A stretch of 64,000 nucleotides of DNA, from assembly GCF_013449685.1 (NCBI RefSeq), contig NZ_JACDSF010000017.1, positions 104,274 through 168,273 of the forward strand, given 5' to 3'. Shown piece by piece: positions 40,555 through 50,867 of the stretch. Both the position numbers and the translations under genes were made by a program. Each line of letters opens with the position of its first letter. The first letter of the stretch is position 1. Source of the DNA: Pectobacterium brasiliense (GTDB lineage Bacteria > Pseudomonadota > Gammaproteobacteria > Enterobacterales > Enterobacteriaceae). The notes below the pieces were generated by a model. That model saw only the letters and a program-made list of their open reading frames with translations, was not told where the DNA came from and searched no databases.

Positions 40555-40584
40555 ACGTGACCGGCTGCGAGCCAGCCATCACGT
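40555..40584 (-). terminator. Stem-loop after dedD, possible terminator
   Basis: ACGTGA-GGCTG pairs with CAGCC-TCACGT with small bulges and a five-base loop, 20 bases past the dedD stop. No T-run follows on the minus strand. Confidence 0.4.
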
Positions 40585-40604
40585 CATCATCACGCTCGAC
40601 GACC

Positions 40605-41384
40605 TTAACGAACGGAATGTGCTCGCACCTGCCCGCTTAGCCCGCTGAGCTGTTTCAGCTCACCCAGTGAAGACTCTAGCTTCTGCTTCGACGCATCCGG
40701 CCCCACGTAAATACGGGTGATTTCGCCTGAAACCGGCGTTGATGGCACGGTATACGCGCGGTAACCAGAAAGACGAAGCTTGGCGACAATCTCGTTCACC
40801 TTATCCGCGTTTTTCAGCGCACCAAGCTGCACAATGTAGGCCTGCCCGACAGGCGCTTGCTGCGTCGGCTGCGTTTCAGGCTTCATTTCCGGTTTGGGTT
40901 CCGGTTTAGGTTCTGGCTTCGGTTTCACTTCTGGCTTCACCTCAGGCTTTGGCTGAGGTTTCGGCGTCACTGGTGCTGGCGTCTGAACCGGCGGGCGCTC
41001 AACCACCACTGGCGGTGCCATCATGGCTGGCGTATTCGTGCCAGAATGGGACGATGGCGGCGTCTGCGTCGTGGTTTCCGGTGCTGTCATTGTAGATGGC
41101 GTAGTTGCAGATGATGCAGACGATCTCGCTTCAGCGGCTTCGGCTTCCCCGCTGTTTTGCATCGCCGCTTCCGCCCCTTCCGGCGGCTGACTCGGCAGCG
41201 ACGGGTTCAGCGCAGGCAGCGCTTCCATCTCATTGCTGTCAGCTGGATTAGGGATCAGCGGAATCGACGCAAATTCGTCTTCGTAGTGCTTTTTCTTGCC
41301 ATCCAGCAGGCCAGGTAAAACGATCACGCCCAGCGCGACTAGAATAACCGTACCGACTAGTCGATTCTGAAATTTACTCGCCAT
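40605..41384 (-). CDS. dedD: SPOR-domain cell-division protein DedD
   Basis: A 259-residue bitopic inner-membrane protein that goes to the division septum. There is one membrane helix (about 11-27), a long Pro/Thr/Ser-rich periplasmic linker (60-140), a charged Lys-Pro/Glu-Pro repeat (141-170, units of KPEP and KPEV) and a C-terminal SPOR domain (181-256) that binds denuded peptidoglycan glycans. The start at 41384 has GGAG upstream and matches the E. coli start MASKFQNRLVG; it overlaps folC by 11 bases. The linker is longer than in E. coli (259 versus about 220 residues). Confidence 0.94.
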   Translation of the reverse strand: MASKFQNRLVGTVILVALGVIVLPGLLDGKKKHYEDEFASIPLIPNPADSNEMEALPALNPSLPSQPPEGAEAAMQNSGEAEAAEARSSASSATTPSTMTAPETTTQTPPSSHSGTNTPAMMAPPVVVERPPVQTPAPVTPKPQPKPEVKPEVKPKPEPKPEPKPEMKPETQPTQQAPVGQAYIVQLGALKNADKVNEIVAKLRLSGYRAYTVPSTPVSGEITRIYVGPDASKQKLESSLGELKQLSGLSGQVRAHSVR

Positions 41385-42642
41385 TCGCCTTCTCCTCATC
41401 CAGCGCTTCCATCACATGCGCTACCGTATGAAAAGATCCACACACAATGACGATATCCTGCTCCGTTGCCTCGGACATGGCTTGCTTCCAGGCGGCAACG
41501 ACATCGGAGAACGATTGGCTGCGCGTCAGGTGCTCGGCAATTTGCTGCGCTGTGGCACCACGCGGCCCTTCCAGCGGTGCGCAATACCACGCATCCACCA
41601 GCGGCGTTAAGTGAGCCAGCGTACCGGCAATGTCTTTATCAGACAGCATGCCGACGACGGCTCGCACTTTTCCGGTTTTCGGCAACTCAGCCAAGCGGTT
41701 TGCCAGATATGCCGCCGCATGAGGGTTGTGTGCAACATCAAGAATCAAACGCGGTGACGCCTGCACGGTCTGAAAACGGCCGGGTAATGCGGCGTGCTGC
41801 AAACCTTGTCGAATCGCTTCTTCACTCACGTTGAGTGAAGAATAGTGCAATGCAGCCAGTGCCGTAGCGGCATTGGCTAACGGGACGTTGGGTAACGGCA
41901 ACCGTGACAGCTCGCGCTGTTTATCCTGCCAGCTCCACGTCTCACGCTGCATTGAATACTCCCAGTCGCGACCACGGCGGTGCAGCTGTGCGCCTTTCTC
42001 AGCGGCAACGTCGGCAATCGTTCCCGGCATATCTGGTTCACCAACAACGGCAGGTCTACCCTGTCGGAATATCCCGGCTTTCTCGCGGCCAATGCTTTCC
42101 CGATCGTTTCCTAACCAATCGGTATGGTCGATAGCAATGCTGGTGACCACGGATACATCCGCATCCACAATATTGGTGGCATCCAGACGCCCGCCTAGTC
42201 CTACTTCAAGAATGACGACATCCAGATTCGCCTGCTTGAAGAGTTGCAGCGCCGACAGCGTACCGAATTCAAAATAGGTGAGCGATACTGCCCCTCTCCC
42301 TGCTTCGATATCCGCAAACGCCTGCGTGTGCAGCGCTTCAGGCAATTCTTTGCCCTGAATACGTACTCGCTCGGTATAGCGAACAAGATGGGGAGAACTG
42401 TACACGCCCACCCGCAGCCCGGCGGCTAACAGAATGGATTCCAGCGTACAGCAGGTGGTTCCCTTGCCGTTCGTCCCCGCGACGGTGAAAACTGTTGGGG
42501 CAGGCTGGAGCAGTTGGAGATGTTCAGCCACCTGCTTAACGCGCTCCAGGCCTAAATCAATGGCCTGAGCGTGCAGGTGCTCAAGATAATGAAGCCACGT
42601 GACCAAAGGTGACGTGGCTTGAGGTGTTTGAAGTGTATCCAT
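41374..42642 (-). CDS. folC: Bifunctional folylpolyglutamate/dihydrofolate synthase
   Basis: A 422-residue Mur-ligase-family ATPase that adds glutamate to dihydropteroate and then to folates. The P-loop VAGTNGKGTT is near 57-66, the conserved ILEVGLGGRLDATNIVD near 142-158 and the HTDWLG metal-loop near 173-178. Starts 104 bases after accD. Confidence 0.96.
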   Translation of the reverse strand: MDTLQTPQATSPLVTWLHYLEHLHAQAIDLGLERVKQVAEHLQLLQPAPTVFTVAGTNGKGTTCCTLESILLAAGLRVGVYSSPHLVRYTERVRIQGKELPEALHTQAFADIEAGRGAVSLTYFEFGTLSALQLFKQANLDVVILEVGLGGRLDATNIVDADVSVVTSIAIDHTDWLGNDRESIGREKAGIFRQGRPAVVGEPDMPGTIADVAAEKGAQLHRRGRDWEYSMQRETWSWQDKQRELSRLPLPNVPLANAATALAALHYSSLNVSEEAIRQGLQHAALPGRFQTVQASPRLILDVAHNPHAAAYLANRLAELPKTGKVRAVVGMLSDKDIAGTLAHLTPLVDAWYCAPLEGPRGATAQQIAEHLTRSQSFSDVVAAWKQAMSEATEQDIVIVCGSFHTVAHVMEALDEEKANGE

Positions 42643-42746
42643 GAGTCCCGTTCACTGGCTTACGGTTCATTGCGGGCAGAGCGTGCATTGTGCACTCAGT
42701 CGAGAACGACGTGGTCGAGTACCACACGCCCTGCCCATCATGTCAA

Positions 42747-43664
42747 TTATGCGTCATCCTGTGATGATTCAGACGGCGCATCGCTGCGGATTTCCACGTC
42801 ATCGTTGCCCGGTTCTGGATGGTTCGTCAGTTTGGCAAGAATAGTGGCCAGCTTGTAGCGCATTTCCGGACGACGAACGATCATATCGATCGCCCCTTTC
42901 TCAATCAGGAATTCACTGCGCTGGAAGCCCGGCGGCAGTTTTTCACGCACGGTTTGTTCGATAACGCGTGGGCCGGCAAAACCGATCAACGCTTTCGGTT
43001 CGGCAATGTTCAGGTCGCCCAGCATCGCCAAACTCGCGGAAACACCACCCATGGTTGGGTCGGTCAGCACAGAAATGTAAGGCAAGCCGCGATCGCGCAT
43101 TTTTGCCAAGGCCGCACTGGTTTTCGCCATTTGCATCAGCGACATCAGCGCTTCCTGCATACGCGCACCACCACTGGCGGAGAAACACACGAGCGGACAA
43201 CCGTCTTCCAATGACTGCTCAACGGCACGCACAAAGCGCGCACCCACAACAGACGCCATTGAACCGCCCATGAAAGAGAATTCGAAGGACGCGACGACAA
43301 TCGGCATGCCGTACAATGTGCCTTTCATCACGACCAGCGCATCTTTCTCATCGGACTGTTTCTGTGCAGAAACCAGACGATCTTTATATTTTTTGGAATC
43401 CCGGAATTTCAGGACATCCTTCGGTTCCAGTTCGCTTCCCAGCTCGACAGTGTTTTCTTTATCCAGAAAAGCCTGTAGACGGGCGCGCGCGGAAAGGCGC
43501 ATATGGTGATCGCACTTCGGGCAGACACCCAGATTGCGCTCCAACTCAGCACGATAAAGAACCTGACCGCAGCTATCACATTTTGTCCAGACCCCTTCAG
43601 GGATGTTCGCTTTACGGGTCGGTGTAATATTGCTTTTGTTAAGAATTCGTTCAATCCAGCTCAT
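42747..43664 (-). CDS. accD: Acetyl-CoA carboxylase carboxyltransferase subunit beta
   Basis: A 305-residue crotonase-fold subunit that, with AccA, moves the carboxyl group from biotin to acetyl-CoA. The N-terminal zinc ribbon is complete: C29, C32, C48, C51 (CDSC and CPKC). The C-terminal domain has the [20 protein letters not shown] oxyanion region. Confidence 0.97.
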   Translation of the reverse strand: MSWIERILNKSNITPTRKANIPEGVWTKCDSCGQVLYRAELERNLGVCPKCDHHMRLSARARLQAFLDKENTVELGSELEPKDVLKFRDSKKYKDRLVSAQKQSDEKDALVVMKGTLYGMPIVVASFEFSFMGGSMASVVGARFVRAVEQSLEDGCPLVCFSASGGARMQEALMSLMQMAKTSAALAKMRDRGLPYISVLTDPTMGGVSASLAMLGDLNIAEPKALIGFAGPRVIEQTVREKLPPGFQRSEFLIEKGAIDMIVRRPEMRYKLATILAKLTNHPEPGNDDVEIRSDAPSESSQDDA

Positions 43665-43888
43665 TGATAACCTTTCTGCTTGAACCTGGCAAATGCCAGT
43701 CCGCTGTTCATGTTATTCCCTGACAACATTGCCAATGAAAAAATGCCTGAGACGCACGACAATCGCGGTACAAAGGCATCGGCACCAAGGGTGTTCCCAA
43801 GAACAGACCATAAATGCTGCCCATTAAACCATAACGTTCCGGTACTGTGGATAAAAAACTGGTCAAACCGGATGTTAAAATACTTCAC
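43665..43888. other. dedA-accD spacer
   Basis: A 224-base gap, relatively AT-rich, which should hold the accD promoter (accD is separately promoted and translationally autoregulated in E. coli). I could not define a confident -35/-10 pair, and no ORF fits. Confidence 0.4.
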
Positions 43889-44551
43889 TTATTTTACATT
43901 GCCGCGCGAGGCCGCTCTACGATGACGGGCAACCTCAATCATGCCCGGCAGGATAGAGACGAAAATAATCGCAACAATCAGTAATTTCAGATTTTCCTGA
44001 ACCACAGGCAAATCGCCAAACAGGTAGCCCGCATAGGTGAATGACAACACCCACAGCAGCGCCCCAATGACATTATAGGCCGCAAAATGCCGATAGCTCA
44101 TGTGTCCCATCCCAGCGACAAACGGCGCAAATGTTCTCACAATCGGGACAAAGCGCGCCAGAATTATCGTCTTGCCACCGTGACGTGTGTAAAACGCATG
44201 CGTTTTATCCAGATAGCGGCGGCGGAAAATCTTTGAGTTCGGGTTGCTAAACAGCTTCTCACCGAACAGTCGTCCAATCGTGTAGTTCACTGCATCGCCC
44301 GTAATCGCGGCAAGAATCATCAGGAACACCATCGTGTGCACATTCAGATCGTTCGACGGCAACGCTGCCAGTGCCCCTGCGACAAACAGCAGCGAATCCC
44401 CCGGCAGAAACGGCGTCACAACCAGCCCAGTCTCACAGAACAGAATCAGGAACAAAATGGCATAAACCCAGACACCATATTGCGCCACCAGTTCCGCCAG
44501 GTGAACGTCAATGTGCAGAATAAAATCAATAATAAACTGTATAAACTCCAT
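43889..44551 (-). CDS. dedA: DedA-family inner-membrane protein
   Basis: A 220-residue polytopic membrane protein of the DedA/VTT (TMEM41B-like) family, implicated in lipid scrambling and proton-motive-force homeostasis. The conserved [15 protein letters not shown] loop with the membrane acid and the [19 protein letters not shown] arginine motif are present. The ATG at 44551 has GGAGAAG eight bases upstream; an ATG 12 codons earlier at 44587 has none. Confidence 0.95.
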   Translation of the reverse strand: MEFIQFIIDFILHIDVHLAELVAQYGVWVYAILFLILFCETGLVVTPFLPGDSLLFVAGALAALPSNDLNVHTMVFLMILAAITGDAVNYTIGRLFGEKLFSNPNSKIFRRRYLDKTHAFYTRHGGKTIILARFVPIVRTFAPFVAGMGHMSYRHFAAYNVIGALLWVLSFTYAGYLFGDLPVVQENLKLLIVAIIFVSILPGMIEVARHRRAASRGNVK

Positions 44552-44671
44552 CACAACATCTTCTCCCAAAATGTCTATCGAACGCACGCGGTCGATATAC
44601 GCAAGGCAGCCGCACTAGCCGTGTTGCCTTGCGTATAGCAGGCTGAATAGCCTCGTCCTTAATACGCATCA

Positions 44672-44708
44672 CACCCTGCCTTTTGGCCTGCGGCCAAAAG
44701 GCAGGGTG
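44672..44708. repeat. 17-bp perfect hairpin between truA and dedA
   Basis: Two perfect 17-base arms (CACCCTGCCTTTTGGCC and its complement) around a TGC loop. It lies about 50 bases after truA and 120 before dedA, inside the operon. No T-run follows, so it looks like a small palindromic element rather than a terminator. Confidence 0.8.
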
Positions 44709-44743
44709 CAACAGGTAAAAAACGCACTCGTTATAATCAAAAA

Positions 44744-44775
44744 CGTCAATCTGCTAAAACGTCAATCTGCTAAAA
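44744..44775. repeat. 16-bp tandem duplication across the truA stop
   Basis: CGTCAATCTGCTAAAA appears twice without a gap (44744-44759 and 44760-44775). The second copy encodes the last residues and the stop of truA (L-A-D-stop); the first lies just downstream. Confidence 0.9.
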
Positions 44776-45613
44776 AGAGCGGCCCCATCGTAGGCTGCGG
44801 CAAAGCAAAACGCGCAGGATAATCTACCGCCACTAAATACAGCCCTTCGGCTCTGGCCGTCGCTGCAGCCAGCGTACGATCTTTGGCCGCCAGCAGCTCA
44901 GCAATCCACGACTCTGGACGATTGCCACAGCCGACCTCCATCAAGCTACCAACAATATTACGCACCATATGATGCACGAACGCATTGGCCTTAATATCTA
45001 CCACGATATAGTCACCGTGACGTGTAACCTTTAAATGATTTACATAGCGCCACGGCGTGCGCGACTGGCACTGCACGGCACGAAAAGAGGTAAAATCATT
45101 CTCCCCCAACAGGCATTGCCCGGCTCGCTCCATGCGTTCCACGTCTAGCGGGTGATAAAAGTGCGTCATACCGCGCGAAAGCACTGCAGGACGATAGCGG
45201 TGATTGTAAATCACATAACGGTAGCGACGTGCCGTGGCGCTGAAGCGCGCATGGAAATCCTCATCCACCGTTTTCACCCAACGCACCGCGATATCCGGCG
45301 GTAAATTTGCATTCACGCCCATCGTCCAAGCGGCGTCTTTTCGGATCGCGTGTGTGGTGAAATGCACAACCTGCCCAGTGCCATGAACGCCAGCATCGGT
45401 TCGCCCGGCGCAAAACACCTCTATCGGCTCATCCGCCACTTTGCTCAGCGCCTTTTCAAGACAGGCCTGCACGCTAGCAACGTCAGATTGACGCTGCCAG
45501 CCATAATAGAGGCTACCGTCGTACTCAATGCCTAGCGCGATTTTCAGCGGGGCGCGTTCGTTTTCCGCAGCGGCATCGGCCTGAGTAGCCTCTGCCTGAG
45601 TGGTTTCCGACAT
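44762..45613 (-). CDS. truA: tRNA pseudouridine(38-40) synthase
   Basis: A 283-residue enzyme that makes pseudouridine at positions 38-40 of tRNA anticodon arms. The catalytic Asp is in [16 protein letters not shown] near residue 74. It aligns with E. coli TruA from [19 protein letters not shown] on but has a longer Ala/Glu/Thr-rich N-terminus ([20 protein letters not shown]). The start at 45613 overlaps the usg stop as TAATG, implying coupled translation; an in-frame upstream start at 45640 is less likely. The 3-prime end lies in a 16-bp tandem duplication. Confidence 0.95.
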   Translation of the reverse strand: MSETTQAEATQADAAAENERAPLKIALGIEYDGSLYYGWQRQSDVASVQACLEKALSKVADEPIEVFCAGRTDAGVHGTGQVVHFTTHAIRKDAAWTMGVNANLPPDIAVRWVKTVDEDFHARFSATARRYRYVIYNHRYRPAVLSRGMTHFYHPLDVERMERAGQCLLGENDFTSFRAVQCQSRTPWRYVNHLKVTRHGDYIVVDIKANAFVHHMVRNIVGSLMEVGCGNRPESWIAELLAAKDRTLAAATARAEGLYLVAVDYPARFALPQPTMGPLFLAD

Positions 45614-46623
45614 TACCCGAGATACTCCCGCACCAGACATTCTGCCGTTTCCACCGCCATCAGTGCACCGCCAAAGCGAGCGTTATCGGCGACCGACCAG
45701 AATTGCAGTAGCTCAGGAATGCCGTAATCATTACGCAGACAGCCGACGCTCAGTTGTCCATTGCCGGACGCATCACCCACCTGCGTCGGGTAATCCTGCT
45801 CATCGCTTACCTCAATATTCCCTGCATTGAGCAGTTCATCGCGGGCTTCTTCCGCAGACAGCGGACGCAGTGATTCAAGATGCACAACCTGCGCGTGACC
45901 ATAGAACACAGGAGACTGAATACAGGTCACTGAAATCGGCAATCCATCATCCTGCAAGACTTTACGCACCTGATCGACCAGACCGCGCTCTTCGCGCACA
46001 CTACCTGCATCATCGGGCAGTAAAGGCAACAGATTGAATGCCAGCTGTTTCGGGAAAATCCCGGCCTCAGGCGGAACACCATTCAGCAGACGAGCGCTTT
46101 GCCCCGCCAGATCGTCTATCGCCGCTTTACCGAGTGCGGAAACGGACAACATATTGACGACATGCAGGCGCGAGAGCCCAGCCGCGTCGGTCAACGGCTT
46201 AATCGCCGTCAGCAGTTGGCTGGTCAGGCTGTCTGCCACCGCGACAATATTGCGGTTACGATAATCTGCCAGCGTATGCGTATTCACGCCGGGCACCACC
46301 AGCGGGACATCCGGCTCCAGCGCAAACAGACCGCTGCTGTCGATAACCAGACAGCCCGCGTCCCCCGCCTCTTCCGCATAGCGGGCGCTGACATCCTGAC
46401 CGGCGACAAAAAACGCCAGCTGCGCCTGTGACCAGTCAAAATCCGCCACATCAGTAACCAGGCAAGATTTGCCGTTAAAACGTATGGTTTCACCCGCGCT
46501 ACGTTCACTGGCCAGCGGATAGAATTCCCCCACTGGGAATTCGCGTTCCTGCAATAATTCCAGTAACGCCGTGCCTACTGCGCCCGTTGCGCCCAGCAGA
46601 GCAATATTCCAGCCGTCAGACAT
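45613..46623 (-). CDS. usg: Usg, Asd-like protein without the catalytic cysteine
   Basis: A 336-residue paralog of aspartate-semialdehyde dehydrogenase. The N-terminal NAD(P) loop [16 protein letters not shown] is intact, and so is much of the Asd-like core ([20 protein letters not shown]). The position that holds the active-site Cys in Asd (N-C-T/S) reads A-D-S-L-T-S here, as E. coli Usg reads P-N-S-L-T-S, so the dehydrogenase reaction should not occur. True function unknown. The start at 46623 has GGGAGAG upstream. Confidence 0.93.
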   Translation of the reverse strand: MSDGWNIALLGATGAVGTALLELLQEREFPVGEFYPLASERSAGETIRFNGKSCLVTDVADFDWSQAQLAFFVAGQDVSARYAEEAGDAGCLVIDSSGLFALEPDVPLVVPGVNTHTLADYRNRNIVAVADSLTSQLLTAIKPLTDAAGLSRLHVVNMLSVSALGKAAIDDLAGQSARLLNGVPPEAGIFPKQLAFNLLPLLPDDAGSVREERGLVDQVRKVLQDDGLPISVTCIQSPVFYGHAQVVHLESLRPLSAEEARDELLNAGNIEVSDEQDYPTQVGDASGNGQLSVGCLRNDYGIPELLQFWSVADNARFGGALMAVETAECLVREYLG

Positions 46624-46735
46624 TTGGTTCTCTCCCAAATTTTGAATGAAACACAAATCATGAATGGAACCGGCAGACGGTAGCGACACCGTCTGTCAGT
46701 TCATGAATAAAAAAGTGTGCTCGCGCGAAACGCCG

Positions 46736-47872
46736 TTAGCGTGCGCCCCGCACTGACGCCGTGAATCCCAGCGCGTTCAGGCAATCTGCGCTGTCAGCAT
46801 CGGCGCAGATAACATGGAGTGACGACCATTCGCGTCGTTCCTGATAATGTTTGCGCAGACGATCGAACTCGCCTTCCTGATGCGCAACATGACGCAACAG
46901 TGCATCGTCCCGGCGCACATCATACACCAGATGCACCAGACGTTTTAGCAACGCCTCATCCAGCGGCGCGGTCAATGTGACTTCGGCATACTCTGGGGCA
47001 GGCAAAAGCGACGAAAGCGCAACCTGCTGCGGGGTTCCGATAAACTCGCTCCACGCCTCAAACACCTGCGTGGTGCCGCGCGCTTTCCCTTCCAGCGTAT
47101 AGCCAGCGATATGCGCCGTGCCAATGTCTACTCGCGCCAGCAGATCGGTCGATAAGGCAGGTTCTGGCTCCCAGACGTCAAGAATGACGCTGAGCTTTTT
47201 ACCCTGTTGCAGCGCCTTAAGCAGTGCAGCATTGTCCACCACCGGGCCACGGCAGGCGTTAATCAGAATACGTCCGTCCGCAAACGCGTTCAGTACGGCG
47301 GCATCAACCAAATGATGAGTACGGTACGGGCCGTCGAGATACAGCGGCGTATGCAGCGTCAGAATGTCGGCATCACGCACCAGCGTTTCGAGCGGCAGGA
47401 AATCGCCCGCCTCACCGCGATCGGCACGCGGCGGATCGCACAGCAGCGTATTAACGCCCCAGGCTTTCAGACGTGCATCCAGACGTCTGCCAACATTGCC
47501 CACGCCGACAATCCCGACGGTTTTATCACGCAGTTGGAAGCCATCACGCTCGGCCAGCATCAGCAAAGAAGAAAAGACGTACTCCACTACCGCAATAGCA
47601 TTGCAGCCGGGGGCAGCAGAAAACGCGATCCCGTTGGCGTTAAGCCAGGTGTCATCGACATGGTCGGTGCCTGCTGTCGCGCTGCCGACAAATTTTACAG
47701 CCGAACCAGACAGCAGATCCGCGTTCACCTTCGTGACCGAGCGCACCATCAACGCATCCGCGTCGGCCAGCAGCTCGCGCGGCAAAGGACGTCCCGGCAC
47801 GGCCTGAACCTCGCCCAGACGGCTAAATAGCTCGCGGGCATACGGCATATTCTCATCAACCAGAATCTTCAT
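46736..47872 (-). CDS. pdxB: 4-phosphoerythronate dehydrogenase
   Basis: A 378-residue D-2-hydroxyacid-dehydrogenase-family enzyme of pyridoxal-5-phosphate synthesis. The NAD-binding loop [13 protein letters not shown] is near 116-128, the catalytic Arg region [11 protein letters not shown] near 203-213 and the His region [18 protein letters not shown] near 250-267. The C-terminal PdxB dimerisation domain follows. The ATG at 47872 gives exactly the E. coli length and has GGAG upstream, rather than the start 39 codons earlier. Confidence 0.96.
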   Translation of the reverse strand: MKILVDENMPYARELFSRLGEVQAVPGRPLPRELLADADALMVRSVTKVNADLLSGSAVKFVGSATAGTDHVDDTWLNANGIAFSAAPGCNAIAVVEYVFSSLLMLAERDGFQLRDKTVGIVGVGNVGRRLDARLKAWGVNTLLCDPPRADRGEAGDFLPLETLVRDADILTLHTPLYLDGPYRTHHLVDAAVLNAFADGRILINACRGPVVDNAALLKALQQGKKLSVILDVWEPEPALSTDLLARVDIGTAHIAGYTLEGKARGTTQVFEAWSEFIGTPQQVALSSLLPAPEYAEVTLTAPLDEALLKRLVHLVYDVRRDDALLRHVAHQEGEFDRLRKHYQERREWSSLHVICADADSADCLNALGFTASVRGAR

Positions 47873-48064
47873 TGTCTTCTCCGACATCGGTAGCCAGCCA
47901 AAAAAAGCGGGGGGATATTTTGCCACCGAATGGTGCAGAAACCCAAGGCAATTACACTGCGTAGCTTTTTCTTCACTGAGTTGTATCAATATCCCTCAAT
48001 AGCTATTCCTGCATTAGCGATATAGGGTTGACGGTAGCCTAGCGAGTGTCTGCCTCCGGCATTA

Positions 48065-48101
48065 GTACGAATGTCATAGCACTCCCCCATAAGATTCGTA
48101 C
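48065..48101. promoter_or_regulatory. Inverted repeat in the pdxB-flk divergent gap
   Basis: Perfect 8-base arms GTACGAAT (48065-48072) and ATTCGTAC (48094-48101) are 29 bases apart centre to centre. They lie in the 313-base gap between the divergent starts, about 90 bases upstream of flk. A binding site for a dimeric regulator or pair of dimers is possible. No known regulator matches. Confidence 0.45.
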
Positions 48102-48185
48102 CGTTTTAAGTGACGTCTGACTATCGGCCGTCACGGGAGATTGCTATGATTCATCTCAATCATGACGGCAGTGAGGATAACCGAT

Positions 48186-49445
48186 ATGCAACCTGTAAGC
48201 GGCCCTGGTGCCCCGCTGCCCGGCGAACGTTCGGTGACGCCAACCACCACATCGTCAACCTCTACCTCATCCGCTAACGCTGCGGGTTCCTCCGCCAACG
48301 GCGATCGACCGCTGACGCTGGCGCAGCGCACGACGTTGGAAAATCTGGTGCTTAAAGTTGCCGCACTGACAACGTCAAAGGCAGCGGAAGTCTGGACAAC
48401 GGTAAAACAGGGATTAGGGCTGGCAGAAAATAATGAACTGCTGTCCCGCCATTACCAACCTGCCGAGCAGATACTCCAGACGCGTTTAACGCAGGCGCAA
48501 GATAGCGGTGGACGTCAGCAACTGCTTCAGCGCCTGACAGATATGCTGTCTCAGGGAAATAATCGTCAGGCAGTCAGCAATTTCATCCAGCAACAGTTCG
48601 GTAGCACTACGCTAAGCGCACTGACTAAAACACAGCTACAGCAGGTGGTTACGCTGCTGCAAAACGGGCAAATTCCGCAGTCAACGGCATCAGCCAGCGC
48701 ATCGCAAACCACTCAGGCCGCCAACTCGCCCGATCGTCCGCTCTCTCCTGCTGAACAGCGCGGCTTGAATCAGTTAGTCACCCGATTAGCGACAATGACC
48801 GGTGAACAGCCTGCAAGGGTGCTGAACACTCTTATGATGATGCAGAATCTTAGCCCGGGTGACGCCATCCCGTTAAAACATCTGCCGCTGATCACGCAGT
48901 TTCTGCAAGCACAGGTTGAGCTGCAACAGACACAAACATTGCTGCGCGCCACCCCGCCAACGCAGCAGGGAACACCGGTCAATACAGGCACGACAGGGGC
49001 AGCGTCAGAACCACGGGTAGCCAACACTACCAATACGGCTAACGCGAATTCGTCATCCGCCGCGAATCTATCATCACAGCCGCTACCGACACAGAACACG
49101 CTGCTTTCCCCGAATCTCGCCCCGTTACAGGCTTTGCTACAACAACCCATGACCGCGCAGGAACAGCAATTAGTGATGGATTACACGCAGAATCGCTTCA
49201 ATATTGGGTTACAAACGCCGCTGACGCCGATGCAGGTCAGCGATCTGCTGACGTTCCTGTTTACACAGCGCATTCAGCGCTCACAGGAAACGGACTGGAC
49301 AACCACGTCACAGCTGCTGCATCCGCTGTTTAACCCGCTGATTGCTTCGCTACCGCTCAGTTGGCAATCCCTGTTCCATAAGCCGATGTTTTTGGTGATT
49401 GTCAGCACCTGCGTGGCTGCCTTTCTACTTTGGGTATTGATCTAG
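48186..49445 (+). CDS. flk: Flagella biosynthesis regulator Flk (RflH)
   Basis: Flk helps prevent premature secretion switching during flagellar assembly in Salmonella. The 419 residues have Flk-like helical repeats (with NNRQAVSNFIQQQFG near 130-144 and DRPLSPAEQRGLNQLVTRLA near 190-209) and a C-terminal membrane anchor (about 400-418). It is about 90 residues longer than E. coli Flk because of Ser/Thr/Asn/Gln-rich inserts near 20-45 and 255-305. The ATG at 48186 is chosen because GAGG lies nine bases upstream; an ATG at 48162 has no ribosome site. Position between pdxB and fabB is as in E. coli. Confidence 0.88.
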   Translation: MQPVSGPGAPLPGERSVTPTTTSSTSTSSANAAGSSANGDRPLTLAQRTTLENLVLKVAALTTSKAAEVWTTVKQGLGLAENNELLSRHYQPAEQILQTRLTQAQDSGGRQQLLQRLTDMLSQGNNRQAVSNFIQQQFGSTTLSALTKTQLQQVVTLLQNGQIPQSTASASASQTTQAANSPDRPLSPAEQRGLNQLVTRLATMTGEQPARVLNTLMMMQNLSPGDAIPLKHLPLITQFLQAQVELQQTQTLLRATPPTQQGTPVNTGTTGAASEPRVANTTNTANANSSSAANLSSQPLPTQNTLLSPNLAPLQALLQQPMTAQEQQLVMDYTQNRFNIGLQTPLTPMQVSDLLTFLFTQRIQRSQETDWTTTSQLLHPLFNPLIASLPLSWQSLFHKPMFLVIVSTCVAAFLLWVLI

Positions 49446-49523
49446 CACTAATACCGTTAAGACCAAGCTTATCGCTCATGACTATCGCTAACTGATCATC
49501 ATCAAGCAAACCAGTACAAACAA

Positions 49524-49554
49524 AAAACCCCGCGGCTTGCGCCAGTGGGGTTTT
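49524..49554. terminator. Bidirectional terminator between flk and fabB
   Basis: AAAACCCC (49524-49531) pairs with GGGGTTTT (49547-49554), with inner GCGGC-type pairing, giving A- and T-runs on opposite flanks. It can serve flk on plus and fabB on minus. Confidence 0.85.
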
Positions 49555-49604
49555 ATTTATTTCGATGAGAACGTTTGAATGAAAATGTTCGAATGATAAA
49601 CCGA

Positions 49605-50822
49605 TTACTTATCGAGCTTTCTCATTACCAGCGCGGCGTTGGTGCCACCGAACCCGAAACCGTTAGACATCACCGTTTTCAGTTCGCGCTCGGTCATTTC
49701 AGTGATGACATTCATGCCTTCAGCACGTTCATCAAGTGTTTCCACGTTGATGCTCGGCGCAATAAACCCGTGTTCCAGCATCAACAGTGTATAGATGGCT
49801 TCCTGAACGCCAGCCGCGCCCAGAGAGTGGCCGGTCATCGCTTTGGTCGCAGAAATCGGCGGAACATTGTCACCGAAGACTTCGCGAATCGCCCACAGTT
49901 CCTTCACATCACCCACTGGCGTAGAGGTGCCGTGCGTGTTGATATAATCGATTGGTGTATCGATATCCTGCATCGCCATCTTCATGCAACGTACTGCGCC
50001 TTCACCTGACGGGGCAACCATATCCGCACCATCAGACGTCGCGCCGTAGCCGACTACTTCGGCATAGATGTGCGCGCCACGCGCCAGCGCGTGCTCCAGT
50101 TCTTCTACAACGACCATACCGCCGCCGCCAGCAATGACGAAACCATCACGGTCGGCGTCATAAGTACGGGATGCTTTCTCTGGTGTCTCATTGTATTTGG
50201 TTGACAGTGCGCCCATCGCATCAAATTCACAGGCCAATTCCCAGCACAGCTCCTCGCCACCACCAGCAAAAACGATGTCCTGTTTACCCATCTGGATTTG
50301 TTCAACCGCGTTACCGATGCAGTGTGCAGAGGTCGCACAGGCAGAGCTAATCGAGTAGTTCACACCGTGAATTTTGAATGGCGTTGCCAGACACGCAGAT
50401 ACCGCAGATCCCATGGATTTGGTTACCACATAAGGACCAACGGCTTTCAGGCCGCGCGGGCTACGCATCGCGTCAGCACCGAACACCTGATAGCGTGCAG
50501 AGCCGCCGGAACCGGCGATCAGGCCAACGCGTGGGTTATTCTGATAAACCTCATCAGACAGCCCGGAATCTTGAATCGCCTGCTCCATGGATAAGTAGGC
50601 ATAAATCGATGCATCACTCATAAAACGCACAATTTTGCGATCGATGAGGCCAGTGGTGTCCAGTTTGACATTCCCCCAGACGTGACTACGCATGCCGGAA
50701 TCTTTCAGCTCTTGAGAGAAGGTAATGCCCGAGCGGCCTTCTCGCAATGATGCCAGAACTTCCTGCTGGTTATTACCGATGCTTGATACGATCCCTAGGC
50801 CAGTAATCACTGCACGTTTCAT
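49605..50822 (-). CDS. fabB: Beta-ketoacyl-ACP synthase I
   Basis: A 405-residue condensing enzyme essential for unsaturated fatty-acid elongation. The Cys-His-His triad is visible: C162 in [11 protein letters not shown], with His in [11 protein letters not shown] and in [10 protein letters not shown]. Its upstream region has FadR- and FabR-type operators, the usual dual control of this gene. Confidence 0.97.
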   Translation of the reverse strand: MKRAVITGLGIVSSIGNNQQEVLASLREGRSGITFSQELKDSGMRSHVWGNVKLDTTGLIDRKIVRFMSDASIYAYLSMEQAIQDSGLSDEVYQNNPRVGLIAGSGGSARYQVFGADAMRSPRGLKAVGPYVVTKSMGSAVSACLATPFKIHGVNYSISSACATSAHCIGNAVEQIQMGKQDIVFAGGGEELCWELACEFDAMGALSTKYNETPEKASRTYDADRDGFVIAGGGGMVVVEELEHALARGAHIYAEVVGYGATSDGADMVAPSGEGAVRCMKMAMQDIDTPIDYINTHGTSTPVGDVKELWAIREVFGDNVPPISATKAMTGHSLGAAGVQEAIYTLLMLEHGFIAPSINVETLDERAEGMNVITEMTERELKTVMSNGFGFGGTNAALVMRKLDK

Positions 50823-50867
50823 TTAATACCTCGTCTTCCACTTGTAGAGTTTGGGATTTCGCTTCGC

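Noticed and set aside
40857-41114. Arg/Phe/Leu-rich plus-strand frame in the dedD linker
   Set aside because: It only reflects the Lys-Pro repeat DNA of dedD read on the other strand.
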